64,000 nt of DNA from Flavipsychrobacter sp. (GTDB taxonomy: Bacteria; Bacteroidota; Bacteroidia; Chitinophagales; Chitinophagaceae). The notes below the pieces were generated by a model. That model was not told the DNA's origin. It worked only from the letters and a program-made list of their open reading frames with translations, and searched no databases. Below, piece after piece: positions 16,593-25,402 of this stretch. Where the stretch lies: NCBI GenBank assembly GCA_041392855.1, contig JAWKLD010000001.1:1598001-1662000 (forward strand), given 5' to 3'. A program made the translations under genes and the position numbers. Within the stretch, counting starts at the first letter, position 1. Every line of letters begins with the position of its first letter.

Positions 16593-18464
16593 TTATTGTT
16601 TAATAAATTTTTCTGCCATTACACTTACACCTGTAGCCGTTTGTGCTTTGAGCACATAGTTACCTGTAGGTAACGAGCCTATATTGAAACGTATAAGGTT
16701 ATGACCTTGCTTACAATGTTTTTCTAACACCTGATCTACTTTCTGCCCCTTCATATCATAAATAGCAAAGCTTACTTGCTCTGCCTCTTTCATATCAAAC
16801 TCAAAACCTATGAACTGGTAAGCAGGGTTAGGATACACTTTTACATCAGTGCGGCTAGCCGTTTGTTTTTCAGTAATGCCTACGTGCGTTGGCGATGTTA
16901 GCTTGGCCATCCAGTTGCCATACTGTGTATTGGTGCCTACCTTCTTACCATAGATACCTACTACCCATACAGAGCCAGGATTATTCCAATCTACCTGAGC
17001 ACCCGTATAGTCGCCCCAGCGTTGCTCCTTGCCCGATAACATTTTGATGCTACCTGCACCTTCTTTTATACGTACGATATCGGAATATTGTGTACCGTCG
17101 TATAATATAGCTGCCAAGCCAGGGAAGGTATTAGGTCCTGTGAAGTTAAAACCGATTATTGCCTGATTTTTACCATTCTTCTTACCGGCATAGGCTAGGT
17201 TAGGATAACCAAAATCTAGAGTATCAACACCTATAAGGCTTGAATGTGTAACAGTAGGATTATTCTTATAGTCTTTAATTACACCATGAAATACTGCTGC
17301 AGCACCACTAGTAGGATTAACAGAAGTATTAGCAAAATGTATTTCATCATCTATATAAAAAGCCCCCAACATACGAGCATCGTTAGTAGCTAGTGTAGCA
17401 CTAGTATCTGGTTGACGACCATTTGGCGGAGCACCATATTTGCTTGGCGTTCTCAAAAACTTCACTTCAACATTTTTATTACCACTAGCTATATTGTCCG
17501 GTATTTTTACCAACCATACAGAGTCTGTTTGTATACCAAAGTTCCTGTTGGACATGAAGTATTGTGCAGGGCCTTCAATAGTAGCACCCGCCTGTACCGG
17601 ATGTAAGTATCTTACATAATCGCCATTAGCGTGTTTAATACTATCCCAAATTTGATAAGTTAGGTTAGTTGCTCCTGTATAGCCACTTTGCTTATCTATC
17701 TGGTACACTACTGTTTCTTTAAATCCTGTCTTCCAACTAGAGTTGTACCCTAGCTTATTACCCGTAAGGAAAAACTCATCCTTAGTAATAGAAATGGCAG
17801 GATAGTCGAACCATGTAGTATCTCCTTTTATGTCTCCATAAAACTTATACATATTCCAAGCGCCCGCAGGATCGTTGCTTTGAGAGAAGCAAATCACAAT
17901 ATTATTCGTAGCATCAGTACCACTAAGTACTACGCAGATATATCGGTCTGATATTGGATCGTAGATCACTTTAGGGTCATACTTATGATGGCCAATACCA
18001 TTTAAACCCAAGCTAGTGGTCCATAGCCCTAATGCCTTTTTAAAGGTCATTTTACCTGTAGTACCATCCAATACGGCAATACTACTGTTGAGCACATTTA
18101 TTGCTTTATTTCCCTTAGACATGGCCATGTTATTATCCGGCGGAATGCCAGTAAGAGAGTCTGCTATAAAATCTATAGCTACTACGGGTGCAGCACCGGC
18201 AGTAGTCTTTCTACTTGCTTTGTTTACTTTATAAGGAAATAGTTGATGTACTTTTTCCTTTACCTCACGTAGCTTTTCTTTATCTATATTACCATCGGGG
18301 CTTGGTGCTTCTAGGTTGAATACTTGTGCCGTGTATTTATCCTCCACTTCGCTTAGCACCACTGTTGCTGCCAAAGGTGTTGTATACTTCGTCACTTTTG
18401 CCGACTGAGCCAAAGCTCCCACTCCTGTTGCTACTGCAACTGCCGATAGTAAAATTCTACGCAT
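16593..18464 (-). CDS. Secreted protein with T9SS type A sorting domain
   Basis: The start is placed at the ATG at 18464, giving M-R-R-I-L-L-S-A-V-A and a signal peptide ending at ALAQ, 623 residues in all. A frame continuing upstream to 18527 would run back into the atpG terminator, so that longer start is rejected. The body contains aspartate- and glycine-rich beta segments (SPDGNIDKEK, YDPISDRYICVVLSG, WGDYTGAQVDW) suggestive of a beta-propeller. The C-terminus (VYPNPAYQFIGFEF to SVMAEKFIKQ) is a T9SS type A sorting domain. The protein should therefore cross the outer membrane and be anchored or released at the surface. Function unknown. Confidence 0.85.
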   Translation of the reverse strand: MRRILLSAVAVATGVGALAQSAKVTKYTTPLAATVVLSEVEDKYTAQVFNLEAPSPDGNIDKEKLREVKEKVHQLFPYKVNKASRKTTAGAAPVVAIDFIADSLTGIPPDNNMAMSKGNKAINVLNSSIAVLDGTTGKMTFKKALGLWTTSLGLNGIGHHKYDPKVIYDPISDRYICVVLSGTDATNNIVICFSQSNDPAGAWNMYKFYGDIKGDTTWFDYPAISITKDEFFLTGNKLGYNSSWKTGFKETVVYQIDKQSGYTGATNLTYQIWDSIKHANGDYVRYLHPVQAGATIEGPAQYFMSNRNFGIQTDSVWLVKIPDNIASGNKNVEVKFLRTPSKYGAPPNGRQPDTSATLATNDARMLGAFYIDDEIHFANTSVNPTSGAAAVFHGVIKDYKNNPTVTHSSLIGVDTLDFGYPNLAYAGKKNGKNQAIIGFNFTGPNTFPGLAAILYDGTQYSDIVRIKEGAGSIKMLSGKEQRWGDYTGAQVDWNNPGSVWVVGIYGKKVGTNTQYGNWMAKLTSPTHVGITEKQTASRTDVKVYPNPAYQFIGFEFDMKEAEQVSFAIYDMKGQKVDQVLEKHCKQGHNLIRFNIGSLPTGNYVLKAQTATGVSVMAEKFIKQ

Positions 18465-18496
18465 GTTCTGGTAATTATTTCCACTAAAAATAAGAA

Positions 18497-18524
18497 AACC
18501 GCTGCATATAGCCATGCAGCGGTT
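18497..18524 (-). terminator. Rho-independent terminator after atpG
   Basis: A 10-bp stem AACCGCTGCA/TGCAGCGGTT followed on the minus strand by a T-rich tract. It lies 25 bp beyond the atpG stop. Confidence 0.85.
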
Positions 18525-18548
18525 CATATAAATGATATTCCTGTGTTA

Positions 18549-19412
18549 TTATCCTTGTAGTGCAGCAGCTCCACTTACGATCTCTGTAAGCTCTGTAGTA
18601 ATAGCTGCTTGACGAGCACGGTTGTAGCTGATCTTCAAATTACGAAGTAACTCATCCGCATTTTCAGTTGCTTTATCCATTGCCGTCATACGAGCACCGT
18701 GCTCAGATGCGTGACAATCCAATACCGCTTTGAATACTTGTGTATTCAATATCTTCGGCATCAACTCTTCGATCAATACTTCTTTAGTAGGCTCAAAAAT
18801 AAAGTCAGAACTAGCTTCTCCTTCTTTCTTCTCTACTTTAGGTATTGGCAAGAAAGCCTCTGAAGTAAATACTTGTGTAGCAGCGTTTTTAAACTCGCTA
18901 TATACCAATTCTACTTTATCATACTCTTTATTCAAGAACGCCTCCTGCGCATATACAGAAGCAGCACGTACGCTTTCAAAGGTCAAATCAGAGAATATAG
19001 ACCAGTATTCTTTTACCACTTTATAGCCATGCTTTACAAAGTAGTCATAACCTTTTTTACCTATTGGCAATAAGGTTACATTCTTCCCTGTATATGTTTT
19101 ATTAGCAAGCTCTCTGGCAGTTTTGATCAAGTTCGTATTATACGCTCCGCAAAGACCACGATCACTAGTAACAACAATGATCAATACATTTTCTATCGGG
19201 CGTTCTTCAGCCAACTTCATATCCATATCGCTACCACTAGCAATATTGCTCAACATTTCTTGCAATTTTTGCGCATAAGGACGCATTTGCTGAATGGCAT
19301 CTTGAGCACGACGTAATTTAGCGGCACTTACCATCTTCATCGCCTTTGTGATCTGCTTTGTAGACGTTACCGATGAAATTCGGTTTCTGACCTCTTTAAG
19401 TTGTCCTGACAT
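18549..19412 (-). CDS. atpG: F0F1 ATP synthase gamma subunit
   Basis: A 287-residue gamma subunit, the rotating central stalk of F1. The N-terminal helix LKEVRNRISSVTSTKQITKAM is the classic start, followed by MVSAAKLRRAQ. An SDRGLCGAYNTN segment lies in the central domain, and the C-terminal helix ends NRARQAAITTELTEIVSGA. The length is normal for the family. The flanking genes are secreted T9SS proteins rather than atpA or atpD. A near-ideal promoter lies immediately upstream and a terminator downstream, so this atpG is transcribed alone. The identification is secure. Confidence 0.97.
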   Translation of the reverse strand: MSGQLKEVRNRISSVTSTKQITKAMKMVSAAKLRRAQDAIQQMRPYAQKLQEMLSNIASGSDMDMKLAEERPIENVLIIVVTSDRGLCGAYNTNLIKTARELANKTYTGKNVTLLPIGKKGYDYFVKHGYKVVKEYWSIFSDLTFESVRAASVYAQEAFLNKEYDKVELVYSEFKNAATQVFTSEAFLPIPKVEKKEGEASSDFIFEPTKEVLIEELMPKILNTQVFKAVLDCHASEHGARMTAMDKATENADELLRNLKISYNRARQAAITTELTEIVSGAAALQG

Positions 19413-19443
19413 ATAATACTAATATGAATTGATAAACTGCGCG

Positions 19444-19474
19444 CAAAAGTACGCCATGTATATCAAAACTCAAA
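19444..19474 (-). promoter_or_regulatory. Bacteroidota-type promoter for atpG
   Basis: On the minus strand a TTTTG box (complement of CAAAA at 19471-19475) is followed after exactly 19 bp by TACTTTTG (19444-19451), matching TTG-N19-TAnnTTTG. The predicted leader before the ATG at 19412 is about 25 nt. Confidence 0.8.
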
Positions 19475-19513
19475 AGAATACACCATATTGGTTATACACA
19501 TTCACCAAAATAA

Positions 19514-19542
19514 CATAAAGCCACGTATTGCGTGGCTTTATG
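19514..19542 (-). terminator. Terminator hairpin after the 751-residue T9SS gene
   Basis: A perfect 12-bp inverted repeat CATAAAGCCACG/CGTGGCTTTATG with a 5-base loop lies 24 bp beyond the stop at 19566. A moderately T-rich tract follows on the minus strand. It separates the secreted-protein gene from the atpG promoter. Confidence 0.75.
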
Positions 19543-19565
19543 TCTGTTATAAATCAGCGTATTAC

Positions 19566-21821
19566 CTATTGAATACTAACGCTTTGTGTATGTAGCTCGC
19601 TACCTTTAGAAGTAACTTTAAGTATATATACACCTGTAGCTAATGAGCTAGGAAGCTCCATACGGTAGTCAGACTTAAGCTTTAAGGCTGTTCCATCGTA
19701 CAATGAAGCTACATGCTGCCCCATAACATTATATAATGCTATGCTTACCGGTGCATCATCTTCTACCTCGCCTTTTACTTTAACACTTACATAAGTATTA
19801 GCCGGGTTAGGATATACTTCAAACTGAGCATTATCTAAACCTTTAGTGTTAGCATTAGCTACGCCAGAAGGCTTGTAGAACCAGAAATCTTTACACTTGG
19901 CAGGTGCAGGTATCAATAATTTGAACGGTACGCTACCATCTGTTGTAATAAGGCTGATATTTGGATCTTCTATTTGGTCATAATTCCACCAACCGTCAGC
20001 AATATCAATATCGCTATAAACTGGTGTACAGTGCTGGTATGAATTATTACATAGTGTGGTTGCCGTACTTAGGTCTCCATTACCATCAGTACGATAGTAT
20101 TTAACACCTAATACATTACTATTGGGATCCCACTTAGGCGCCATGAATGAGATACGTGCATTCAAGTTAGGGTTGTTGGCCACAAACTCAGTAGCCCAAG
20201 TAATATTAGACAAGCCGCCACCTAAGTCATCGAAATAGCCGGTATTGTTTTGTGTAAAGTAGGTTTTCCAGAAATTAATATTGTTGATACCAATATTTGT
20301 ACCGCTCCATGTAGGCTCAATTTCAGCCATGAAAGGATTGATATTATTCGACAAGGTTGGCGGGTTATTACCATTTGTAGGGTTACCACAATTACCTTGG
20401 TCCCATCCTGACTGTAACCCTGCTAAGTATAATTTATCAGTACCATTAGGGCTAGGTAGCACCTGTGTACCCCAATTATAATCTATTGCGCTAAATGCAA
20501 TTCTGTGATTTTGTGTGTATGGTGTAAAGTTCAGCGTAGCCTTATCTATATAAGTCATACGTATCATCTCAGCATAGGTTTTAAAACCAGTACCTGGAGA
20601 ACTAGGTGTACCCATAGTAGAGTTATCAGGAAGAAATGCATTACTAAATACATACAAACCTGTGTTTAAATTATCTTCAAACGCACCATAACCATGCTCA
20701 AACATTCTTAAGTTCGATGGTGTTTCTCCACCAAAAGGCAATACTTTATTTTCAATAAATGGTCTTAATGCTACGGTATTGAATGCTCCACCACCAGTAC
20801 CAGCTTCATCCACTCTTAATGATAATGTTGCAGAACCGTAGCTCAACCACATTGCCGGAGTACTAGAGTACTTAGAGTTGTCATATATATAATCAGAGTT
20901 AGTACTACCTGTGATGTATAGATCTCCAGTACCATCATTCATTGGCACTATTCTCATCGCCATATCAAAATCATATAGCTCAGGATAAACCTGATCAACA
21001 GAGCATTGTACCCATGGCTTGTCATAAGTTTTAGCACCTACTACCTGCGGTGTAGGGTTGATATTATTATCAATATCGAACTTGATCAATAAGATACGCT
21101 TGTCTTGACAGCTAGGTCCCCACTGAGGAATGAAATTTGGTGTACCATCTCCAAATAGTCTACCAGGGCCACCTAAGTCTGTTTCTAAACCATCATAACC
21201 ACATATATATAGATAGGAGTTACCCGATGGTGTTCCCCCATTATACTCCTCGTGGTAAATAGCATGAGTTGCATAGATGTTAGCATAGTCACCACTTTGT
21301 GGTAGTGGAGATGCTATCTCGTAGGTATTCAACAAGCGACCATCTGCAATATTTATACGTAATACCAATATCAGATCTCTGGTATTATGTCTTGGATGGT
21401 TTAGTGCTCTTGCTTCTACTACTATTAATGCCTCGGTACTAGTGTAAGGCACAATATCTACACAGCGTACATCCTCATACTCCGGTGTCAAATCGTAGCG
21501 AACACCTACAGAGTAAGTACCACCCCATTGCAGGTCGCCAGCACCGGTTGTATACATAAAGTGTATAGACTCTCCTTGCTTGGTTCTAGGGCTGGCAATT
21601 GTACCTGTACCAAAAATAGTACCTGCCATGATCATGGCATTACCATTAGAGCCAGGCACTTCTTCTACTGCGTAGTTTTTTAAGTTTTCGCCAGTCGTGT
21701 AATTGTTGATAACTGTAGCTTGCCCAAAGCTAGAAAGAGAGCTCAACCCTAAGGCAATTGTTAATGCAGCTTTTGTAATAAAGCTGTTACTTCCTAGACG
21801 GAAGTGTCTTAATTGTTTCAT
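19566..21821 (-). CDS. Large secreted protein with T9SS sorting domain
   Basis: A 751-residue protein. A long signal peptide (hydrophobic ITKAALTIALGLSSLSSFGQ, cleavage after FGQ) is followed by a beta-rich region with repeated motifs of aromatic and glycine residues (for example YLYICGYDGLET, DLYITGSTNSDYIY). These could form a propeller-like repeat of measured or displayed values; a similar style is seen in the protein at 54008-55558. The C-terminal FEVYPNPANTYVSVKVKG to ELHTQSVSIQ is a T9SS type A domain. It is a single-gene unit with a hairpin terminator. No enzyme motif is recognised. Confidence 0.85.
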   Translation of the reverse strand: MKQLRHFRLGSNSFITKAALTIALGLSSLSSFGQATVINNYTTGENLKNYAVEEVPGSNGNAMIMAGTIFGTGTIASPRTKQGESIHFMYTTGAGDLQWGGTYSVGVRYDLTPEYEDVRCVDIVPYTSTEALIVVEARALNHPRHNTRDLILVLRINIADGRLLNTYEIASPLPQSGDYANIYATHAIYHEEYNGGTPSGNSYLYICGYDGLETDLGGPGRLFGDGTPNFIPQWGPSCQDKRILLIKFDIDNNINPTPQVVGAKTYDKPWVQCSVDQVYPELYDFDMAMRIVPMNDGTGDLYITGSTNSDYIYDNSKYSSTPAMWLSYGSATLSLRVDEAGTGGGAFNTVALRPFIENKVLPFGGETPSNLRMFEHGYGAFEDNLNTGLYVFSNAFLPDNSTMGTPSSPGTGFKTYAEMIRMTYIDKATLNFTPYTQNHRIAFSAIDYNWGTQVLPSPNGTDKLYLAGLQSGWDQGNCGNPTNGNNPPTLSNNINPFMAEIEPTWSGTNIGINNINFWKTYFTQNNTGYFDDLGGGLSNITWATEFVANNPNLNARISFMAPKWDPNSNVLGVKYYRTDGNGDLSTATTLCNNSYQHCTPVYSDIDIADGWWNYDQIEDPNISLITTDGSVPFKLLIPAPAKCKDFWFYKPSGVANANTKGLDNAQFEVYPNPANTYVSVKVKGEVEDDAPVSIALYNVMGQHVASLYDGTALKLKSDYRMELPSSLATGVYILKVTSKGSELHTQSVSIQ

Positions 21822-22370
21822 GATGAATTGGTTTTTAAGTGAAAAAAATCGTTCCGGAGGGTGTATGATGAAGTTATGACATATGACAGCAAATCTTTGA
21901 TCCGATCATACGAAATAACGATATGGTAATACGAAAGTGCCTTTTGGTTGCACGAAAGACCTTTAAAGAGAAAACACAAACCTGATTGTAAGTAGGTTTA
22001 CTAAGCAATAATGAGCCTACTTACAATCTGGTATATTTTCTAAGAATAGCCACTTTAGGTAGTACCATTCTGTAGAAAACTCAAAGGTCTGTGCGACTTG
22101 GTTATGGTGAGTCTCATGATGACAAGTCAATACACTTGGCTCCAAATAGGGGGATGTCGGCTTTATAAAACCAAAGTTAATATAACCACCTACCTGTATG
22201 AACCATGAAATAACCAATAGCCAGAAAATCAATACGAAATCACTATACCATCCAATAAAACAGACTTGGCTACTTCAAAAACTGTCTTTAATTTTCACTT
22301 AAAGGGGAATAGCAATTAATTAATCTTAAAAGCCCTATATTTCCCGAGAAATAAGAGAAATTGCATCATT
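21822..22370. other. Intergenic region with inverted repeat and a doubtful 71-codon ORF
   Basis: This 549-bp gap separates the 751-residue T9SS gene from pyk. It contains a 13-bp inverted repeat (21984-21996 with 22016-22028, 19-base loop). A minus-strand ORF at 22017-22232 would encode 71 residues with one N-terminal hydrophobic helix and a Cys/His pair (TCHHETHH); its stop codon lies inside the right arm of the repeat. No family is recognised and coding quality is weak. If the ORF is real, the hairpin would be its terminator. The remainder holds upstream regions for the two flanking genes; TATATTTC before pyk is a near-match to the -7 element. Confidence 0.4.
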
Positions 22371-23810
22371 ATGAGTAATAACAACTCCCAATTACACAAC
22401 ACGAAGATCATAGCAACCGTTGGCCCAGCATGTAATACATACGAGAAACTATTGGCACTGGTAGAAGCAGGGGTAAACGTATTCAGACTGAACTTCTCAC
22501 ATGGCACTCATGCCCAACACGAGGAGGTCATCCAGCATATACGTCGCATCAATGATGACTTCCCTTTTAATATTGTGATACTTGGCGACCTACAAGGCCC
22601 TAAGCTACGCGTAGGTGAAATAAAAGACAATGCACTAGAACTAGCTGAGGGTGATACCATCTACTTTACTAATGAAAAAGTAGTAGGCACACATGATAAT
22701 ATATATATATCCTACCCCAACTTTGCCAAAGATGTAAAAGTAGGCGAGAAAATACTACTCGACGATGGCAAGATGGAAGTGTTGATAAAAGAAATAACCA
22801 CTGACAATAGAGTAAAAGGAGAAGTCTTGGTAAGAGGCACTCTATCTTCTAACAAAGGAGTGAACTTACCTGACACCAAAATATCTCTACCTTCTATCTC
22901 TGAAAAAGACATGAGGGATATTGACTTCATTGCAGAGCAGAATATAGGTTGGATAGCATTATCATTTGTAAGAAAACCAGATGATATACATACGCTAAGA
23001 AAGATATTGGAAGCAAAGGGCAGCCATGCAAAGATCATAGCGAAAATAGAGAAGCCTGAAGCGCTAGAACATCTTAGAGAAATAATACTAGCCACAGACG
23101 CGGTAATGGTAGCTCGTGGCGACTTGGGAGTAGAGCTGCCTTTGGAGAAAATACCTATGATACAAAAGAACATTGTTCGTAAATGTATCCATAGGGCAAA
23201 GCCTGTGATCATAGCTACACAGATGATGGAAAGCATGATGGACAGAACACGCCCTAACCGTAGTGAGATAACCGATGTTGCCAACGCCGTACTGGAAGGT
23301 GCTGATGCCGTGATGTTAAGCGGAGAAACCGCAATGGGAGAATACCCTGTGAAAGTGATAGAGACAATGGTCAGCATCATCAACGAAGTAGAAAAACAAG
23401 AGATCATATACAACCATAACCTTGTACCACAGCCTCACTCGCCATCTTTTTTGAGTGATGCACTTTGCTACAATGCTTGTGAGATAGCGCAGAATGTAAA
23501 TGCAGATGCCTTAATAGGCATGACACAATCGGGCTACACTGGTTTTATGTTATCCAGCTACCGACCACGCTCTCCGCTATACATCTTTACGAAGACGGAA
23601 ACCCTTGTCAACCAACTTAGCCTTAGCTGGGGTGTACAAGCTTTTTTCTACGAGCGAGAGGAAGGTTTGGATGAAATATTTGAAGATCAGATAGCCATAC
23701 TTAAAGAGAAAGGATTGCTAAAAACAAATGATATTGTGATCAACACAGGCAGCACACCTGTTAAGGAGCACCTGCCTACCAATATGTTAAAAATATCCAG
23801 AGTAAAATAA
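22371..23810 (+). CDS. pyk: Pyruvate kinase
   Basis: A 479-residue glycolytic enzyme that converts phosphoenolpyruvate and ADP to pyruvate and ATP. Visible motifs are KIIATVGPAC at the N-terminus, FRLNFSHGTH with the substrate-binding Arg/Asn/Ser, KIEKPEAL around the catalytic Lys, VARGDLGVELP, IATQMMESMM and MLSGETAMGEYP. A B domain lies between about residues 75 and 175, and the C-terminal domain ends at TNMLKISRV. The length matches the bacterial type. It is followed after 41 bp by a small secreted protein with no obvious relation. Confidence 0.97.
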   Translation: MSNNNSQLHNTKIIATVGPACNTYEKLLALVEAGVNVFRLNFSHGTHAQHEEVIQHIRRINDDFPFNIVILGDLQGPKLRVGEIKDNALELAEGDTIYFTNEKVVGTHDNIYISYPNFAKDVKVGEKILLDDGKMEVLIKEITTDNRVKGEVLVRGTLSSNKGVNLPDTKISLPSISEKDMRDIDFIAEQNIGWIALSFVRKPDDIHTLRKILEAKGSHAKIIAKIEKPEALEHLREIILATDAVMVARGDLGVELPLEKIPMIQKNIVRKCIHRAKPVIIATQMMESMMDRTRPNRSEITDVANAVLEGADAVMLSGETAMGEYPVKVIETMVSIINEVEKQEIIYNHNLVPQPHSPSFLSDALCYNACEIAQNVNADALIGMTQSGYTGFMLSSYRPRSPLYIFTKTETLVNQLSLSWGVQAFFYEREEGLDEIFEDQIAILKEKGLLKTNDIVINTGSTPVKEHLPTNMLKISRVK

Positions 23811-23851
23811 GCTCCTTATCATTGGCATATTTGTTGACTTAGTATATACCT

Positions 23852-24454
23852 ATGAGGTTTATTCTACTTGTTTTATTGGCTTTACCATCAATTGTTGTAG
23901 CCCAGCCTTACGAGCTGAGCTATGACAAAGATGATATGCCCGAATTGTATAATAATATCTCCGTATACGTCAGCGATCAATCAGATGCTACTAGCACTAC
24001 AAAGGGAGTGTTGTACTACCAAGGTAGAATAGTGAAACGTAATAACCTCCACTTTGAGAAAAAAGACCTTTATGCAGCAGAGGGGAAACTCCCCTTTACT
24101 TTAAAAACAGGAGGTAAAGAAATTCCGTTGACCTTAGAGCTACCTATTCTAGACGATATACGTTTCAACTTATATACTGATAGTATCAAACCCGTGCTAA
24201 ATTATTACCTTAATATAGAGGGTATATTTACTAATGGTAGAATATTCCCATTAGACACTTCGCTGATTAGTGTTAGCTGTAGTGCTGGTGCAATGGATGG
24301 CTTCACCTGGCTAAAACCAGAGACCATCAATTTTGACAAAGTGACATTTACTGCTATTTGCAAATACAACCCTGCCATAGCGCAACACCTTACTATATAT
24401 ATACAGCGAGCGACAGACCCTAGAGATGAGCCTGATTATGAAGATCAAGACTAG
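23852..24454 (+). CDS. Small secreted protein of unknown function
   Basis: A 200-residue protein with a clear signal peptide (MRFILLVLLALPSIVVAQ, cleaved after AQ). The mature part is a soluble, probably beta-rich domain without recognised motifs. It contains two cysteines (in SCSAGAMDG and TAICKYNP) and ends in an acidic tail (RDEPDYEDQD). No lipobox or sorting domain is present, so a periplasmic location is most likely. Its TAG stop interlocks with that of the convergent panC in a single CTAG. I do not recognise the family. Confidence 0.7.
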   Translation: MRFILLVLLALPSIVVAQPYELSYDKDDMPELYNNISVYVSDQSDATSTTKGVLYYQGRIVKRNNLHFEKKDLYAAEGKLPFTLKTGGKEIPLTLELPILDDIRFNLYTDSIKPVLNYYLNIEGIFTNGRIFPLDTSLISVSCSAGAMDGFTWLKPETINFDKVTFTAICKYNPAIAQHLTIYIQRATDPRDEPDYEDQD

Positions 24455-25293
24455 AGCAGCATATTATCAATAAGCCGCACATCACCTAGCCAAGCTACTA
24501 CAAGTGCTACCATATTTCTATTAGCATCATACTCCTCTAGTAGTGTTAGGTCATCGGCATCTGCTAAAGACACATATTCTGGAACAAAGCCCTTGTCTTT
24601 CAATATATCAATGCACTCTTTCTGTACTGTACTAAAGCTACTATCTGTTTGTTTTGTTTTTATAGATACTAAACACTGATATAGCAACATCGCCTTTGCC
24701 CGCTGAAACTCTGTCAACCTTCTATTTCTGGAGCTCATAGCCAAGCCGTCAGGTTCCCTTTGTGTAGCGCAAATGATCAACTCTGTATTCAAACCCAATT
24801 GCCTCAATAGGTTTTTAACGACCATGCATTGCTGGTAGTCCTTTTGCCCCATATAAAGTTTATGAGGCTGTACGATATCGAGTAATCTGGCCACTACCTG
24901 ACCAACGCCTTCAAAATGTCCCGGTCTCTCCTTCCCTTCCAGTATCGTATCTAGATATCCAAAATCATAGGTAGGCATTTTATCTGCCCCTTCAGGATAC
25001 ATTTCTTCTACCGATGGAAGGAACAAAATATCGCAACCTGCGTCAATGAGCATGGTTATATCATCTTCTACAGATATAGGGTACTTTTCGTAGTCTTTTT
25101 TATCATTGAACTGGGTTGGATTTACAAAAATGCTAGCCACAGTAATGGTATCCTCACCTTGAGCATTTTGCACTAAAGAGATATGCCCTTGGTGCAATGC
25201 CCCCATCGTAGGCACAAAACTTATAATTTGTCCTTTCTCCTTGATTTTCAACAAGTAAGGTTGAATATCAGCCACTTTTTTGAAGATGATCAT
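24451..25293 (-). CDS. panC: Pantothenate synthetase (pantoate-beta-alanine ligase)
   Basis: A 280-residue cytoplasmic enzyme that joins pantoate and beta-alanine with ATP in coenzyme A synthesis. PTMGALHQGHISLV carries the HIGH-type nucleotide motif, followed by ASIFVNPTQFN, EEMYPEG, FEGVGQVVARLLDIVQPH and YMGQKDYQQ. SSRNRRLT is the second nucleotide signature (KMSKS equivalent). The length is normal. It diverges from the glycogen synthase-like gene over about 110 bp and overlaps the preceding small secreted protein gene tail to tail by 4 bp. panC next to a short glycogen synthase, DUF4270 and glmS is a recurring Bacteroidota arrangement. Confidence 0.97.
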   Translation of the reverse strand: MIIFKKVADIQPYLLKIKEKGQIISFVPTMGALHQGHISLVQNAQGEDTITVASIFVNPTQFNDKKDYEKYPISVEDDITMLIDAGCDILFLPSVEEMYPEGADKMPTYDFGYLDTILEGKERPGHFEGVGQVVARLLDIVQPHKLYMGQKDYQQCMVVKNLLRQLGLNTELIICATQREPDGLAMSSRNRRLTEFQRAKAMLLYQCLVSIKTKQTDSSFSTVQKECIDILKDKGFVPEYVSLADADDLTLLEEYDANRNMVALVVAWLGDVRLIDNMLL

Positions 25294-25347
25294 GCTTTAT
25301 ATTTAAGACAACGGGGACAAAATAAGGCAGGTAAATTAATATTTTCG

Positions 25348-25355
25348 TAATTTTG
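25348..25355 (+). promoter_or_regulatory. Candidate -7 element (TAATTTTG)
   Basis: A perfect TAnnTTTG octamer lies 47 bp before the ATG at 25403 in the panC/glycogen-synthase divergent region. No TTG is found at the ideal spacing. Confidence 0.5.
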
Positions 25356-25402
25356 CAGACAATTTTATTCATAATACATCTTTTAATAAATAATCCATAC
25401 AC

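Noticed and set aside
18464..18527. Upstream start codon at 18527 for the T9SS gene at 16593
   Set aside because: The extra 21 residues are encoded by the atpG terminator hairpin, and a proper signal peptide begins only at 18464.
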